Shown one piece after another: positions 1-9,786 of a DNA stretch of 64,000 nucleotides. Under the pieces are notes generated by a model that saw only the letters and a program-made list of their open reading frames with translations, had not been told where the DNA came from and did no database searches. The translations under genes and the position numbers were made by a program. Source of the stretch: Enterobacter cancerogenus (GTDB taxonomy: Bacteria; Pseudomonadota; Gammaproteobacteria; Enterobacterales; Enterobacteriaceae); contig JRUP01000022.1 of the NCBI GenBank assembly GCA_000773965.1, forward strand, positions 62,001 through 126,000. The letters run 5' to 3'. Every line of letters begins with the position of its first letter. Position 1 is the stretch's first letter.

Positions 1-1753
1 GTTGCCGGACGATACCAGCCTGTGGCCTACCGTTGACGTCTATGTCCCGACCTATAACGAAAGCCTCGACGTAGTGCGTGATACCGTGCTGGCGGCGCAG
101 TGCATCGATTATCCGCGTGACAAGCTCAAGGTCTATCTGCTTGATGACGGCAAGCGCAGCGAGTTTGCGGTTTTTGCCGCCGATGTAGGGGTGGGCTATA
201 TCACCCGTGACGACAACAGTCATGCGAAAGCCGGTAACCTCAACCATGCGATGAAAATCACCAAGGGTGAGCTGATCTGCATCTTTGACTGTGACCACGT
301 GGCCACCCGTACTTTCCTGCAGGCGACCGTCGGTCCGTTCCTGAACGATCCCAAGCTGGCGCTGTTACAGACGCCGCACTACTTCTACTCGCCGGATCCG
401 TTTGAACGTAACCTGCGTGCAGCGCGTACCATTCCGAACGAAGGCGCGCTGTTCTACGGCCCGGTTCAGCAGGGTAACGATAACTGGAACGCCACCTTCT
501 TCTGCGGTTCCTGTGCGGTGATTCGCCGTAGCGCGCTGGAAGAGATTGGTGGCTTTGCGGTGGAAACCGTGACCGAAGATGCGCACACCGCATTGAAAAT
601 GCAGCGTTTAGGTTGGGGTTCAGCCTTCCTGGCGATTCCGCTGGCTGCCGGTCTGGCCACCGAACGTCTCGGTCTGCACGTGGTTCAGCGTAACCGCTGG
701 GCGCGTGGCATGACGCAGATCTTCCGTGTGGATAATCCGCTGTTTGGCCGCGGTCTGAAATGGCAGCAGCGTCTCTGCTACCTCAACGCCATGCTGCACT
801 TCCAGTTCGGTCTGCCGCGTGTGGCGTTCCTGACCGCGCCGCTGGCGTACCTGCTGTTTAACCTGAACATTATTCACTCGTCGGCGTCGCTGATCTTCGC
901 CTACGTATTGCCGCATCTGGTGATGTCGCTGTACGTCAACTCCCGCATGAACGGCAAGTTCCGTTACACCTTCTGGGGTGAAATCTACGAAACCGTGATG
1001 TGTTTCCACCTCGTTATCCCGACGCTGCTGACCATGCTGGCACCGAAACGCGGGAAATTTAACGTAACGGATAAAGGCGGTTTGCTTGATCAGGGCTTCT
1101 TCGACTTCCACATCGTGCGTCCGCATGTGATTGTGGCGGTGTTGCTGACCATTGGTATCGTGGCGGGTGTGGTGCGTGCTGTCGCGCATGACTACTTCGG
1201 CGTGGATCCTTATGTTATCGCTCTCAACGTCGGCTGGGCGGTGTTCAGCCTGATCATCCTGATGGCGGCGATTGCCGTGGCGCGCGAAACCAAACAGGTG
1301 CGTAAAACCATTCGTATCGAAGTGCAGATTCCGGCGGTGATTCACTACGCCAGCGGTATCTCATCACGCACCCAAACCAGCGACCTGTCGATGGGCGGTG
1401 CGCAGCTGGATGCGCCGGACAATCGTCATGAGCACGATGAAATCGAAGAGATCGATCTGCTGCTGAAATCCGGTGCCATCACTATTCCGGTGAGCAAAAT
1501 CTCCGGCGACGAAGAGTCTATCCGCCTGCGTTTTGGCGATATGCCGCTGTCGCGCCGCCGTGAACTGGTGCGCGTGGTGCTGGCGCGTGCCGATGCGTGG
1601 ATCCAGCCTGAGTACAAGCAAGACAACCCGCTGGTTTCACTGGGCACTATTATTCGTACCGTATTTGAGCTGTTCTGGCTGACCTGGAAAGATCGCCGTG
1701 AGAAGCGTAAGCGTGATAACCAGCCAGCAGTAAAAGAGGACAGCGCAGTATGA
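1..1753 (+). CDS. bcsA: Cellulose synthase catalytic subunit BcsA, type I-like operon (5' truncated by window edge)
   Basis: Inner-membrane family 2 glycosyltransferase that polymerises UDP-glucose into beta-1,4-glucan and is activated by c-di-GMP. The reading frame is open from the window edge, so the gene starts upstream. By alignment with the second BcsA in this window, about 265 N-terminal residues are missing. In the visible 583 residues the catalytic motifs are in order: VDVYVPTYNE (11-20), DDG (48-50), DCD (96-98), TED (191-193) and QRNRW (229-233). Several membrane segments follow. A C-terminal PilZ domain carries an RKTIR arginine motif (about 434-438) and DLSMGG (about 461-466), the c-di-GMP-binding signature. 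The stop overlaps the bcsB start as ATGA, so the two are translationally coupled. This paralogue is clearly diverged from the minus-strand BcsA at 16.2-18.9 kb. All catalytic residues are present, so it should be active. Confidence 0.95.
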   Translation, partial: LPDDTSLWPTVDVYVPTYNESLDVVRDTVLAAQCIDYPRDKLKVYLLDDGKRSEFAVFAADVGVGYITRDDNSHAKAGNLNHAMKITKGELICIFDCDHVATRTFLQATVGPFLNDPKLALLQTPHYFYSPDPFERNLRAARTIPNEGALFYGPVQQGNDNWNATFFCGSCAVIRRSALEEIGGFAVETVTEDAHTALKMQRLGWGSAFLAIPLAAGLATERLGLHVVQRNRWARGMTQIFRVDNPLFGRGLKWQQRLCYLNAMLHFQFGLPRVAFLTAPLAYLLFNLNIIHSSASLIFAYVLPHLVMSLYVNSRMNGKFRYTFWGEIYETVMCFHLVIPTLLTMLAPKRGKFNVTDKGGLLDQGFFDFHIVRPHVIVAVLLTIGIVAGVVRAVAHDYFGVDPYVIALNVGWAVFSLIILMAAIAVARETKQVRKTIRIEVQIPAVIHYASGISSRTQTSDLSMGGAQLDAPDNRHEHDEIEEIDLLLKSGAITIPVSKISGDEESIRLRFGDMPLSRRRELVRVVLARADAWIQPEYKQDNPLVSLGTIIRTVFELFWLTWKDRREKRKRDNQPAVKEDSAV

Positions 1754-4293
1754 AGAATTTGACGCAAACGTTGCTGGCAAGCTCGCTGGCGACGGCGCTG
1801 ATGCTCGCCCCGGCCTGGGCAGAAACCCCTGCGGTAACGCAGGATAGTTCGGCCTTGTCCAACGTGCCGCCACCGCAAGGTATTCAAAGCGAAGCGGATG
1901 CGCAGCTGCAGCAGGCGGCGGGTGCAACACCTTATGCGCCCACTGAAAATGCACCAGCAACTGAAAATACTGCCCCGGCTGCGACGGATATGCCAGCAGC
2001 CAACGCCACGAACTCGGCTGCACCACAGACGGAGCTGCCTGCTACCACGCCAGCGCCAGAGATGGTGCTGCCTGATGTGGCACCTGCGGCATCAGTCGCC
2101 GCACCCGTGGTTTCCGCTTCTGCGATGCTCAATCAACCTATCAGCAGCACCATTTCCGTGGCGCAGATGGGCCAGCCGCAGGGCATCACCTTAACGGGCG
2201 GTCAGCTGCAATCGGGCATCGTGTTTACTCTGCCGAGCGATGAAGTGATCACCAACGCGCGTCTGAATTTGTCGCTGCGCGTTTCAGCAGCACTGGCGGC
2301 GCGTAATACCTCGTTGCAGCTGATGCTGAATGGTCAGCCGCTGGGCACTTTGCCGCTGGGTTCGAGCGACAGCGATGTCAGCGACTATCAGCTGGATATT
2401 CCAGCGGCGATGGTGGTCTCAAGCAACAACCTCAGCTTCAAGATTAACGATGCCGACAAACTGCTGTGCGAAAAAGAGAGTGCGCAGCAGTACCAAGTGT
2501 CGATTCTGCCGAAAACTACCCTGAGCCTCGAAGGCCAGCAGTTGAATATCGGCACCAGCCTGCGCAACTTCCCGCGTCCGTTTATGGATGCGCAGCGTAT
2601 GACGCCCGCCAGCGTGACTTTTGGCTTTGCTGCCAATGCCACGCCGGACAGCATCAGCGCGGCGGCGTTAGTGGCATCATGGATGGGTATTCAATCGGAC
2701 TATCGCGGCATTCGTTTCCCGGTGGTGCGTGGCGATCTGCCTGAGCACAACGGCATTTTGATTGGCCATCCCGGTGAGAAGATCGGTTCTGTGACTTTAC
2801 CTGCCACCAACGGGCCGCTGTTGCAGATGATTGATAACCCGAACAACCCGGTTTACAAACTGCTGTTAGTCGTCGGTGCGGATGATGCTCAGCTGCGTCA
2901 GGCGGCAAACCGTTTGACCACGCAACCGCTGGCGACCGATGCCAGCAGCCTGAACGTGCAGCCGCAGCCGATTGGCCTGCGTAAGCCGTATGACGCGCCG
3001 CGCTGGATCAACACCAGCCGCCCGGTGCGTTTGAGCGAGCTGCTGCGTAAAGATCAGAGCCTGACCACCACCGGCATCTGGCACGATGCGCTGAGTGTGA
3101 ACTTCCGCGCGGCGCCAGACCTGTTTATGTGGGATGGCGACACCATTCCGGTGGAGCTGCACTATCGCTTCCCGTCAGAAAGCTGGATTGATGAGAACAA
3201 ATCGTTCCTCAACGTGATGATTAACGGCACCTTCCTGCGCAACCTGACCGTGAATAAAGTCGGCTTGCTGGAGAGTGCCTGGCATCGTCTGGGCGGCGAC
3301 GCGCGTCAGGAGCATTACACCCTGAAGCTGGAGCCGTACCTGATTTACGGTGATAACCAGCTGGCGCTGTACTTCAACATCAAACCGAAAGCGGATGCGC
3401 CATGCGGTGTGTTGCTCAACAACAACATCAAGAGCCGCATCGAAGATGATTCGTGGATCGATCTGAGCCACACGCGTCACTTCACCATGCTGCCGAACCT
3501 GTCGTACTTCGTTGGCGCATCATTCCCGTTCTCGCGTCTGGCGGACTTCTCGCAGACCACTTTGCTGCTGCCAGAAAAACCGACCGACGCGGAGATCTCC
3601 ACGCTGCTGGATATGTCTTCACGTGCGGGTAACGCGACCGGTGTACCGCTGGTGCAGAACCAGGTGCTGTTTGGTTTGCCAAATGGTGGCACTAACCTGA
3701 CACGCCTGCAGGACAGTGATCTGCTGGCGGTGAGCACCACACAGAACAGTGAATTCAATCAGCAGATGCTGGCCAATACGCCTTATCAGACCAGCGGTAA
3801 CACGCTCGGTGTGAAAGAACCAACAACCTGGGACAAGCTGCGTGGCTGGCTGACCGGTGACTGGAATCTTCAGCAGCTGGATGCCGATCGCTACTTCTCC
3901 TCCAACGAAGCGTGGCGTGGCTTTGTTAGCTACCGCTCGCCGTGGAATGCCGATCGCCTGGTGGTGATGACGGTGGCGACCAGCGATCAACAGCTGCTGC
4001 GTCTGCATGAAGACCTTAATTCGGCGCGCATCAACGCCGGTATTCGTGGCGATACCGCCATCATCACTGATGAGAATGGTATCCGCAGCTTCCGCGTTGG
4101 CCCGCAATTCCCGAGCGGTGAAATGCCGTGGTACATGATGGTGGTGTGGTATGCCAACCAGCACTCGGTGCTGATGGCGCTGGCGGCTCTGGTGCTGGCA
4201 ACGCTGGTCGGCGGTAGCGCGTGGGCGATGCTGAAACGTCATGCGTGGCGACGTCTCAACCCGAAAGCTGATAGCAAGTCCGGCAAGAAGTAA
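1750..4293 (+). CDS. bcsB: Cellulose synthase periplasmic subunit BcsB, type I-like operon
   Basis: Periplasmic, membrane-anchored partner of BcsA that guides the nascent glucan away from the membrane. The protein has 847 residues. A signal peptide covers about 1-24 (ends APAWA). An Ala/Pro/Thr-rich low-complexity stretch follows at about 25-115 and accounts for most of the extra length over the E. coli protein (779 aa from memory). Then come the carbohydrate-binding/flavodoxin-like BcsB core and a C-terminal transmembrane anchor at about 803-826, followed by a basic tail. The start overlaps the bcsA stop (ATGA). bcsC begins 11 bp after the stop. The low-complexity linker is the odd feature; it may act as a spacer, which is a guess. 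Confidence 0.95.
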   Translation: MKNLTQTLLASSLATALMLAPAWAETPAVTQDSSALSNVPPPQGIQSEADAQLQQAAGATPYAPTENAPATENTAPAATDMPAANATNSAAPQTELPATTPAPEMVLPDVAPAASVAAPVVSASAMLNQPISSTISVAQMGQPQGITLTGGQLQSGIVFTLPSDEVITNARLNLSLRVSAALAARNTSLQLMLNGQPLGTLPLGSSDSDVSDYQLDIPAAMVVSSNNLSFKINDADKLLCEKESAQQYQVSILPKTTLSLEGQQLNIGTSLRNFPRPFMDAQRMTPASVTFGFAANATPDSISAAALVASWMGIQSDYRGIRFPVVRGDLPEHNGILIGHPGEKIGSVTLPATNGPLLQMIDNPNNPVYKLLLVVGADDAQLRQAANRLTTQPLATDASSLNVQPQPIGLRKPYDAPRWINTSRPVRLSELLRKDQSLTTTGIWHDALSVNFRAAPDLFMWDGDTIPVELHYRFPSESWIDENKSFLNVMINGTFLRNLTVNKVGLLESAWHRLGGDARQEHYTLKLEPYLIYGDNQLALYFNIKPKADAPCGVLLNNNIKSRIEDDSWIDLSHTRHFTMLPNLSYFVGASFPFSRLADFSQTTLLLPEKPTDAEISTLLDMSSRAGNATGVPLVQNQVLFGLPNGGTNLTRLQDSDLLAVSTTQNSEFNQQMLANTPYQTSGNTLGVKEPTTWDKLRGWLTGDWNLQQLDADRYFSSNEAWRGFVSYRSPWNADRLVVMTVATSDQQLLRLHEDLNSARINAGIRGDTAIITDENGIRSFRVGPQFPSGEMPWYMMVVWYANQHSVLMALAALVLATLVGGSAWAMLKRHAWRRLNPKADSKSGKK

Positions 4294-4304
4294 GGATAAA
4301 AACA

Positions 4305-7300
4305 ATGAAAAAAAATCTGTTGAGTGCCGGTATTCGTCATGCCCTGATTCTGGGTGGGGCACTGGCGTTCTCTCAGCCGCTGCTGGCGGCGGAGAGCACC
4401 AATCCTGCGTTACAAGCGTTGTTCGATCAGGCGGCTTACTGGCATCAGAAAGCGCATGACGATTTGGCGAAATCTTCGCTGCAAAAAGTGTTGATGGTGG
4501 AACCCAACAACACCCAGGCGCTCTATTTGCTGGCGCTCTATTCCCAGCAGAGCGGTAGCAGCGCAGAAGCGGCGCAGTGGCGTGCGCGCCTGAGTGCCGC
4601 ATCGCCGAATGATCCGCACCTCACTGAGCTGGACAATGCGCGTCAGCTGCAAACCATCCCGCAGGCGCAGCTGTCGTTAGCACGCCAGCAGGCCCGCAGC
4701 GGCAATATTGCAGCTTCGCTGCAAACCTGGCGCAATACCTTTAATGGTAATGAGCCACCACCGAGCGTGGCGGCGGAATATTACCTGACCATGGCCGGAG
4801 ACCGCTCGCTGCTGCCGCAGGCAGTCGAAGCGCTGCGTCAATTCGCGGCCGATCATCCACAGGATACCGGCGCGAAACTGGCGCTGGGCAAGGCACTGAC
4901 CTATCAGGAATCGACCCGTCGTCAGGGTATTGATCTGCTGGGCACGCTGGCGGATGGCAACAAAGACGCTGACCGTTCACTGCGCCAGGCGCTGCTGTGG
5001 CTCGGTCCGCAGGCGTCCGATGCCTCGCTGTACCAAACCTGGCAGCAGCGTCATCCGCAAGACAATGCGGTGATGGATTACTACCGTAAAAATGTTGGCG
5101 GCGCTGAGAAGGGTGCTGGCTTTACCGCACTGAACAGTGGTGACGTCAGCAACGCGCAGAACAACTTTGAGAAAGTGCTGCAGGCGAACCCGCAGGATGC
5201 CGATGCACTGGCGGGTATGGGCTATGTGGCTCAGCGTGCCGGGCGTTACGCCGAAGCGGCTGATTATCTGACGCGCGCGGCGCAGATGGGCGGCGATCAG
5301 AGCGAGACGCGCCAGAAGCAGGCAGCCGATGCGCGCTTCTATGCCCAACTGGCAACCGCGCAGCAGGCACTGAAAAACGGTGACAGCGCGCAGGCGTTGG
5401 CATTGAGTGAGCCACTGGCGCAGGCCGATGGCGAGAAAGGTGTTTCCGCTAAGCTGTTCCGCGCTGACGTGCAGCGTCGCAGTAACCAACTCGACCAGGC
5501 GGAGCAAACCTATCGCTCTATCCTGCAAGCCGATCCGAACAACCGTAACGCCAAAGAAGGCCTGTTCTACGTGCTGCGCCAGCAGAACCGCAGTGCCGAA
5601 GCCAACACGCTGCTGGCTTCTCTGCCGGATAGCGTGCGCCAGAGCGTGGCCCCGCGCGGCAGCAGCACCGATCCAATTCGTGCACAGGCCAAGCGTGAGC
5701 TGGCGGCGGGCAACAACAGCGCGGCGATTGCCACCTTGAACAGCGGTATTCAGCGCTTCCCGAATGATGGCTGGTTACGCCTCGACCTGGCGCGTATTTA
5801 TCGCGCGCAGGGTGACAGCATGATGGCCGCCAATATCATGCAGCCGACGATGCGCAGCGGCGCCAGCACGGCGGAGCTGTATGCCGGTGCATTGAACGCC
5901 AGCGAAAGCGGCGCCTGGCAGCAGGCGAGCTTACTGCTGTCACGTATACCGAACGGCAGCAAGAGCAGCGACATGCGCGAACTGGCGCAGCGTGTGAACT
6001 TCAACCTGCAGATGTCCACCGCCGATCAGTATCTGGCGCAGGGCTCGAATGCCGCAGCGGCAAACACCCTGCGTGCGCTGGCGTCATCGCCGCCGTCCAA
6101 CCCGGTGGATGCCGGTAATCTGGCGCAGAAGCTGGCGAAAGCGGGCGATCTCACCACTGCAGTCTCGGTGGTGCGCAGCAATATGCAGCGCGGCATTCAG
6201 GGTAACGCCGGTGATTACGCGGCGCAGGTCGCGGTGCTCAACCAGGCCGGTCTAAATACCGAAGCGCAGAGTTTCCTCAGCAGCCCGGAGTTGCAGGCAC
6301 GCAGTACGCCAACGCAGTTGGCAGGGATTCGCAATGGTTACGTGATCAACGAAGTGGATCGTCTGCGCGAGCAGAAGCAATACGCTGCGGCTTACGACAA
6401 GCTGGTGGGCGCACTGCAGCACGATCCGCAGAACCGCGATCTGATGTTCGCCATGGCGCGACTGTATCAGTCCGGCAAGATGAACAAAGAAGCGGGTGTG
6501 GTGTATGACTACCTGATGACCCAGGATACGCCAACGCAAGATGCGCGTACCGGTGCCATCAACGTGGCACTGGCGAACAATGACGTCAATAAAGCCAATA
6601 CCCTGACACGCGGCCTGAACAATGAGCAGTCACCGGATCGCCAGCTGTTACTGGCGCGCGTGGCTGAAGCCAACGGCAATCACAGCCAGGCCATGAGCTA
6701 TTTGCGCAGCGCGCGCGGGCAGTTGATTGGTCTGCAGGGTGCCACCAACGGTGATACGCCAAGCGTGGGTGGTCTGGCATTGGCGGATAACCCGTTCATC
6801 AACCGTGGTACTTCGCCGGTGGGACGTTCTCCGTCTGCTTATGGCGCGGTGATGCCATGGCAATCGGCACCGGATGTCACCAGCAGCGCAACGGGGACCA
6901 CGCTGGCCAGCAATACACCGGCAATCCAGCAGAGCCAGACGTTGCGCCAGATCGACAGTATGATGGACGATCTGCAAGAGAAAACCGGCACCTGGATTCA
7001 GGGTGGCATGCAGGTACGTGGTCGTGACGGCGAATCGGGTCTGAGCAAACTGACCGAAGCCAAAGCGCCACTGACTTTCTCCACCGTCCCGTTTGGCGAA
7101 TCGCGCTTTGACTTTACTATGACACCTGTTTCGCTCACGGCGGGCAGTGCGGCGGGCGACGCGTGGCGTCGTTTCGGCACCAATGCCCTGGTGCAGGGTA
7201 ATGTGGTGGCGTCTGGCGATGCCAAAATTGACGATGTCCCGTCTTCATCCACTGATTCGCAGAAAGCCACCGGTGTTGAGCTGAACCTGGCATTGAAAGG

Positions 7301-8108
7301 CGACAGCTACAAAATCGACCTCGGCAGTACGCCACTGGGACAGGATTTGAGTACCCTGGTGGGAGGCGTGCAGTGGTCACCGAAACTCACTGACTTCCTG
7401 ACGCTGATCCTCACCGGTGAACGTCGTGCGATGACCGACAGCCTGCTCTCCTATGTGGGCGTGGAAGATAAAACCAGCGGTAAGCGCTGGGGTCGCGTGA
7501 CCAAAAACGGCGGTAATGCGTTGCTGAGCTACGATAACGGCGATGCCGGTTTCTACGTCGGCGGCGGCGCTTACAGCTACATTGGTGAAAACGTGGCGAG
7601 TAACAACAGCGTGCAGGCGACTGCCGGTGCGTATGTGCGTCCGTTCCACTACGACGATCGCGAGCTGAAGGTGGGCATGAGCCTGTCGTGGATGGATTAC
7701 TCGAAAAACCTGAGTTACTTCAGCTACGGCCAGGGCGGTTACTTCAGCCCGCAGAACTATGCATCGGTCTCGTTCCCGATTGAGTTCTCCCGCAAGTTCG
7801 ACGATCTGAAAGTGAACGTTGGCGGTTCGGTGGGTTATCAATCCTACAGCCAGGATAAGAGCGCTTACTTCCCGAACGATCCGACTTACCAGGCACAAAT
7901 GCAGAGTCTGGCCGATCAGGGTTACGTGAAGAGCGCTTACTACAGCGGCGAGAGCAAGAACGGTATTGGCTACAACTTGCACGCCGGTGCGGATTACAAG
8001 ATCAACAAAGATGTCACTGTGGGTGGGCAATTAGGCTACGACACCTTTGGCGATTACAACGAGAGCACAGCGAATCTGTACTTCCGTTATCTGTTCGGAG
8101 ACAACTAA
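4305..8108 (+). CDS. bcsC: Cellulose export outer-membrane protein BcsC, type I-like operon
   Basis: Periplasmic TPR scaffold joined to an outer-membrane beta-barrel that exports cellulose. The protein has 1267 residues with a signal peptide at about 1-29 (ends PLLAA). A long helical TPR superhelix runs to about residue 850, a Ser/Thr/Gly-rich linker follows, and a BCSC C-terminal barrel of about 330 residues ends in FRYLFGDN, an aromatic outer-membrane insertion end. It is about 110 residues longer than the minus-strand BcsC. The ATG follows an AAGGAT ribosome-binding site. The stop directly abuts the bcsD start codon with no spacer, consistent with coupled translation. Confidence 0.95.
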   Translation: MKKNLLSAGIRHALILGGALAFSQPLLAAESTNPALQALFDQAAYWHQKAHDDLAKSSLQKVLMVEPNNTQALYLLALYSQQSGSSAEAAQWRARLSAASPNDPHLTELDNARQLQTIPQAQLSLARQQARSGNIAASLQTWRNTFNGNEPPPSVAAEYYLTMAGDRSLLPQAVEALRQFAADHPQDTGAKLALGKALTYQESTRRQGIDLLGTLADGNKDADRSLRQALLWLGPQASDASLYQTWQQRHPQDNAVMDYYRKNVGGAEKGAGFTALNSGDVSNAQNNFEKVLQANPQDADALAGMGYVAQRAGRYAEAADYLTRAAQMGGDQSETRQKQAADARFYAQLATAQQALKNGDSAQALALSEPLAQADGEKGVSAKLFRADVQRRSNQLDQAEQTYRSILQADPNNRNAKEGLFYVLRQQNRSAEANTLLASLPDSVRQSVAPRGSSTDPIRAQAKRELAAGNNSAAIATLNSGIQRFPNDGWLRLDLARIYRAQGDSMMAANIMQPTMRSGASTAELYAGALNASESGAWQQASLLLSRIPNGSKSSDMRELAQRVNFNLQMSTADQYLAQGSNAAAANTLRALASSPPSNPVDAGNLAQKLAKAGDLTTAVSVVRSNMQRGIQGNAGDYAAQVAVLNQAGLNTEAQSFLSSPELQARSTPTQLAGIRNGYVINEVDRLREQKQYAAAYDKLVGALQHDPQNRDLMFAMARLYQSGKMNKEAGVVYDYLMTQDTPTQDARTGAINVALANNDVNKANTLTRGLNNEQSPDRQLLLARVAEANGNHSQAMSYLRSARGQLIGLQGATNGDTPSVGGLALADNPFINRGTSPVGRSPSAYGAVMPWQSAPDVTSSATGTTLASNTPAIQQSQTLRQIDSMMDDLQEKTGTWIQGGMQVRGRDGESGLSKLTEAKAPLTFSTVPFGESRFDFTMTPVSLTAGSAAGDAWRRFGTNALVQGNVVASGDAKIDDVPSSSTDSQKATGVELNLALKGDSYKIDLGSTPLGQDLSTLVGGVQWSPKLTDFLTLILTGERRAMTDSLLSYVGVEDKTSGKRWGRVTKNGGNALLSYDNGDAGFYVGGGAYSYIGENVASNNSVQATAGAYVRPFHYDDRELKVGMSLSWMDYSKNLSYFSYGQGGYFSPQNYASVSFPIEFSRKFDDLKVNVGGSVGYQSYSQDKSAYFPNDPTYQAQMQSLADQGYVKSAYYSGESKNGIGYNLHAGADYKINKDVTVGGQLGYDTFGDYNESTANLYFRYLFGDN

Positions 8109-8555
8109 ATGAGTGAGCAGGCAACCGCGCGCGTCAGCCATCCGCATCAGCCGGGTTGGTTTGATCTGGTCAGCGTGATGATTGAAGGGATGCTGGACAA
8201 CGCGGGCGAGGAAGCCGAAGGCTTCCTCAACAATGTGGGCGCATCGCTGGCAGCGCGCTATCCTTTAGCGGAAGCGCGCACCGTGCAGGATCTGGAACGC
8301 GAGATGAATCTGCAACTGGCGCGCTTTAGTTGGGGTTTCACCCAGCTTCAGCCGCTGGAAAATGCCATTCTGATTCAGCATCATGCGCTGCCGCAGGGCG
8401 ACAGCAAGGTGGGTGCAGAGCGCTGGCAGCTGGCGATGAGCGCCGTGCTGGCCGGTGTTTATTCACAGTGGCTGCAGGCACAGGGCGGCAGCGCTGCGGT
8501 GCCGGTTACCTTCGAAAAGAATGACGGCAACACGCTGCATTACCGATATCAATAG
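8109..8555 (+). CDS. bcsD: Cellulose synthase accessory protein BcsD
   Basis: Small periplasmic protein of the AxCeSD/BcsD family. In Komagataeibacter it forms an octameric ring that helps arrange glucan chains before export. The protein has 148 residues, with no obvious signal peptide or membrane segment. The family-like HQPGWFDLVSVM and RFSWGFTQLQPLEN stretches are visible. bcsD is the marker gene of type I bcs operons and is absent from the E. coli operon, so it identifies the plus-strand cluster as type I-like. It lies between bcsC (0 bp gap) and bcsZ (9 bp gap). Localisation and function rest on family knowledge. Confidence 0.88.
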   Translation: MSEQATARVSHPHQPGWFDLVSVMIEGMLDNAGEEAEGFLNNVGASLAARYPLAEARTVQDLEREMNLQLARFSWGFTQLQPLENAILIQHHALPQGDSKVGAERWQLAMSAVLAGVYSQWLQAQGGSAAVPVTFEKNDGNTLHYRYQ

Positions 8556-8564
8556 GATTGTTTG

Positions 8565-9569
8565 ATGAGAGTCATGCGCTTCTGGCGTCAATGGATGCTG
8601 TGTTTCATGGTGATGTTTTTCAGCGCCCAGGCTGCTGCAGATGGCTGGAGCACTTTCAAAGGCCGCTTTATGAGCAGCGATGGCCGTATCAGTGATACGG
8701 CCAACAATAATGTGAGTCATACCGAAGGTCAGGGCTATGGCATGCTGCTGGCCGTCGCGAACGACGACCGCACCACGTTTGATCTGCTGTGGAAGTGGAC
8801 GCGCACCCATCTGCGTAATCCGCAAAACGATCTGTTCTACTGGCGTTACACGCCGGGTGCTTCAGACCCGATTGCCGACAAGAACAATGCCTCTGATGGC
8901 GATGTGCTGATTGCGTGGGCACTGCAGCGCGCAGGCCAAAAGTGGGGCGGTGATTATCAGTCAACTTCTGACCGTATTCAGCGCGCCATCGTCAAACAAA
9001 ACGTAATCACGTTTGGCGGCCACACGGTGATGTTACCAGGCGCACAGGGCTTCAATAAAAACAGCTATGTGGTGCTGAATCCCTCTTATTTCCTGTTTGC
9101 CGCCTGGCAGGAGTTTGCTGACCGCAGTCACCTGCGCGTGTGGAATAACCTGATCGATGACGGCATGGAATTGCTGGGTGATATGCACTTTGGCAAAACC
9201 GGTCTGCCGCTGGATTGGGTGGCGTTGAATGCCGATGGTTCAGTGGCGCCGGCAGTGGGTTACTCCAATCGCTTTAGCTACGATGCGATTCGTATTCCGC
9301 TCAATATCTGGTGGTATGACCCGCAAAGCCTGCGTCTGGTGCCGTTCCAGCGCGTCTGGCAGGGCTATGGTCGCCAGACGACACCGGCCTGGTTTGATGT
9401 GCTCGCCAATACCCCTGCGCCATACAATATGGACGGCGGCTTGCTGGCGATTCGCGATCTGACCCTGAATCAAACCGGTTATCTCAGCGATCGTTTAGCG
9501 CCGGATCAGAACTACTTCTCCGCCAGCTTGCAGTTACTGACCTGGCTGGCATATCAGGAAAAGCGTTAA
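8565..9569 (+). CDS. bcsZ: Periplasmic endo-1,4-beta-glucanase BcsZ (GH8)
   Basis: Glycoside hydrolase family 8 cellulase that trims nascent cellulose in the periplasm and is needed for normal cellulose output. The ATG at 8565 is preferred over the TTG immediately before it, and an AGGA box lies at 8553-8557. The protein has 334 residues with a signal peptide at 1-25 (ends QAAA). Glu54 in HTEGQGYGM corresponds to the catalytic acid Glu55 of the E. coli enzyme. Asp240 in FSYDAIRIP corresponds to the catalytic base Asp243. It is the last gene of the plus-strand operon and is followed by a strong terminator. It is the only bcsZ in the window; the minus-strand operon has none. Confidence 0.95.
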   Translation: MRVMRFWRQWMLCFMVMFFSAQAAADGWSTFKGRFMSSDGRISDTANNNVSHTEGQGYGMLLAVANDDRTTFDLLWKWTRTHLRNPQNDLFYWRYTPGASDPIADKNNASDGDVLIAWALQRAGQKWGGDYQSTSDRIQRAIVKQNVITFGGHTVMLPGAQGFNKNSYVVLNPSYFLFAAWQEFADRSHLRVWNNLIDDGMELLGDMHFGKTGLPLDWVALNADGSVAPAVGYSNRFSYDAIRIPLNIWWYDPQSLRLVPFQRVWQGYGRQTTPAWFDVLANTPAPYNMDGGLLAIRDLTLNQTGYLSDRLAPDQNYFSASLQLLTWLAYQEKR

Positions 9570-9581
9570 ATATTTCCAGGC

Positions 9582-9598
9582 CGCGACGCAGCGTCGCG
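9582..9598. repeat. 17-bp palindrome after bcsZ
   Basis: CGCGACGCAGCGTCGCG is a perfect inverted repeat: two 8-bp arms around one A. It lies between the bcsZ stop and the terminator hairpin. It may be a 3'-end stabilising hairpin or a REP-like half; no other copy was recognised in the window. Confidence 0.5.
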
Positions 9599-9606
9599 CA
9601 ATCTTA

Positions 9607-9643
9607 AAAGCCGCACCTCATTGATGAAGTGCGGCTTTTTTTA
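9607..9643 (+). terminator. Rho-independent terminator of the bcsABCDZ operon
   Basis: AAAGCCGCAC at 9607-9616 pairs perfectly with GTGCGGCTTT at 9629-9638, separated by a 12-nt loop, and a T-run continues to 9642. It is the end of the plus-strand cellulose operon. Confidence 0.9.
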
Positions 9644-9706
9644 TTTCTGAATTTCACGTAGCAGCTCACCTTGTTTCTCTTTCTTACGACAATTTGTTTA
9701 CGCTAA

Positions 9707-9720
9707 TTGATCATGATCAA
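9707..9720. promoter_or_regulatory. 14-bp palindrome upstream of brnT
   Basis: TTGATCATGATCAA is a perfect palindrome about 67-80 bp before the brnT ATG. Given that the antitoxin BrnA represses its own operon in the family, this may be an operator. That role is inferred from position only. Confidence 0.4.
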
Positions 9721-9786
9721 AGCTGAGCAACAAACATACATGTGAATTTGTCATGCTAAAATGTATAGACAAAAGTGTATGCTAAA

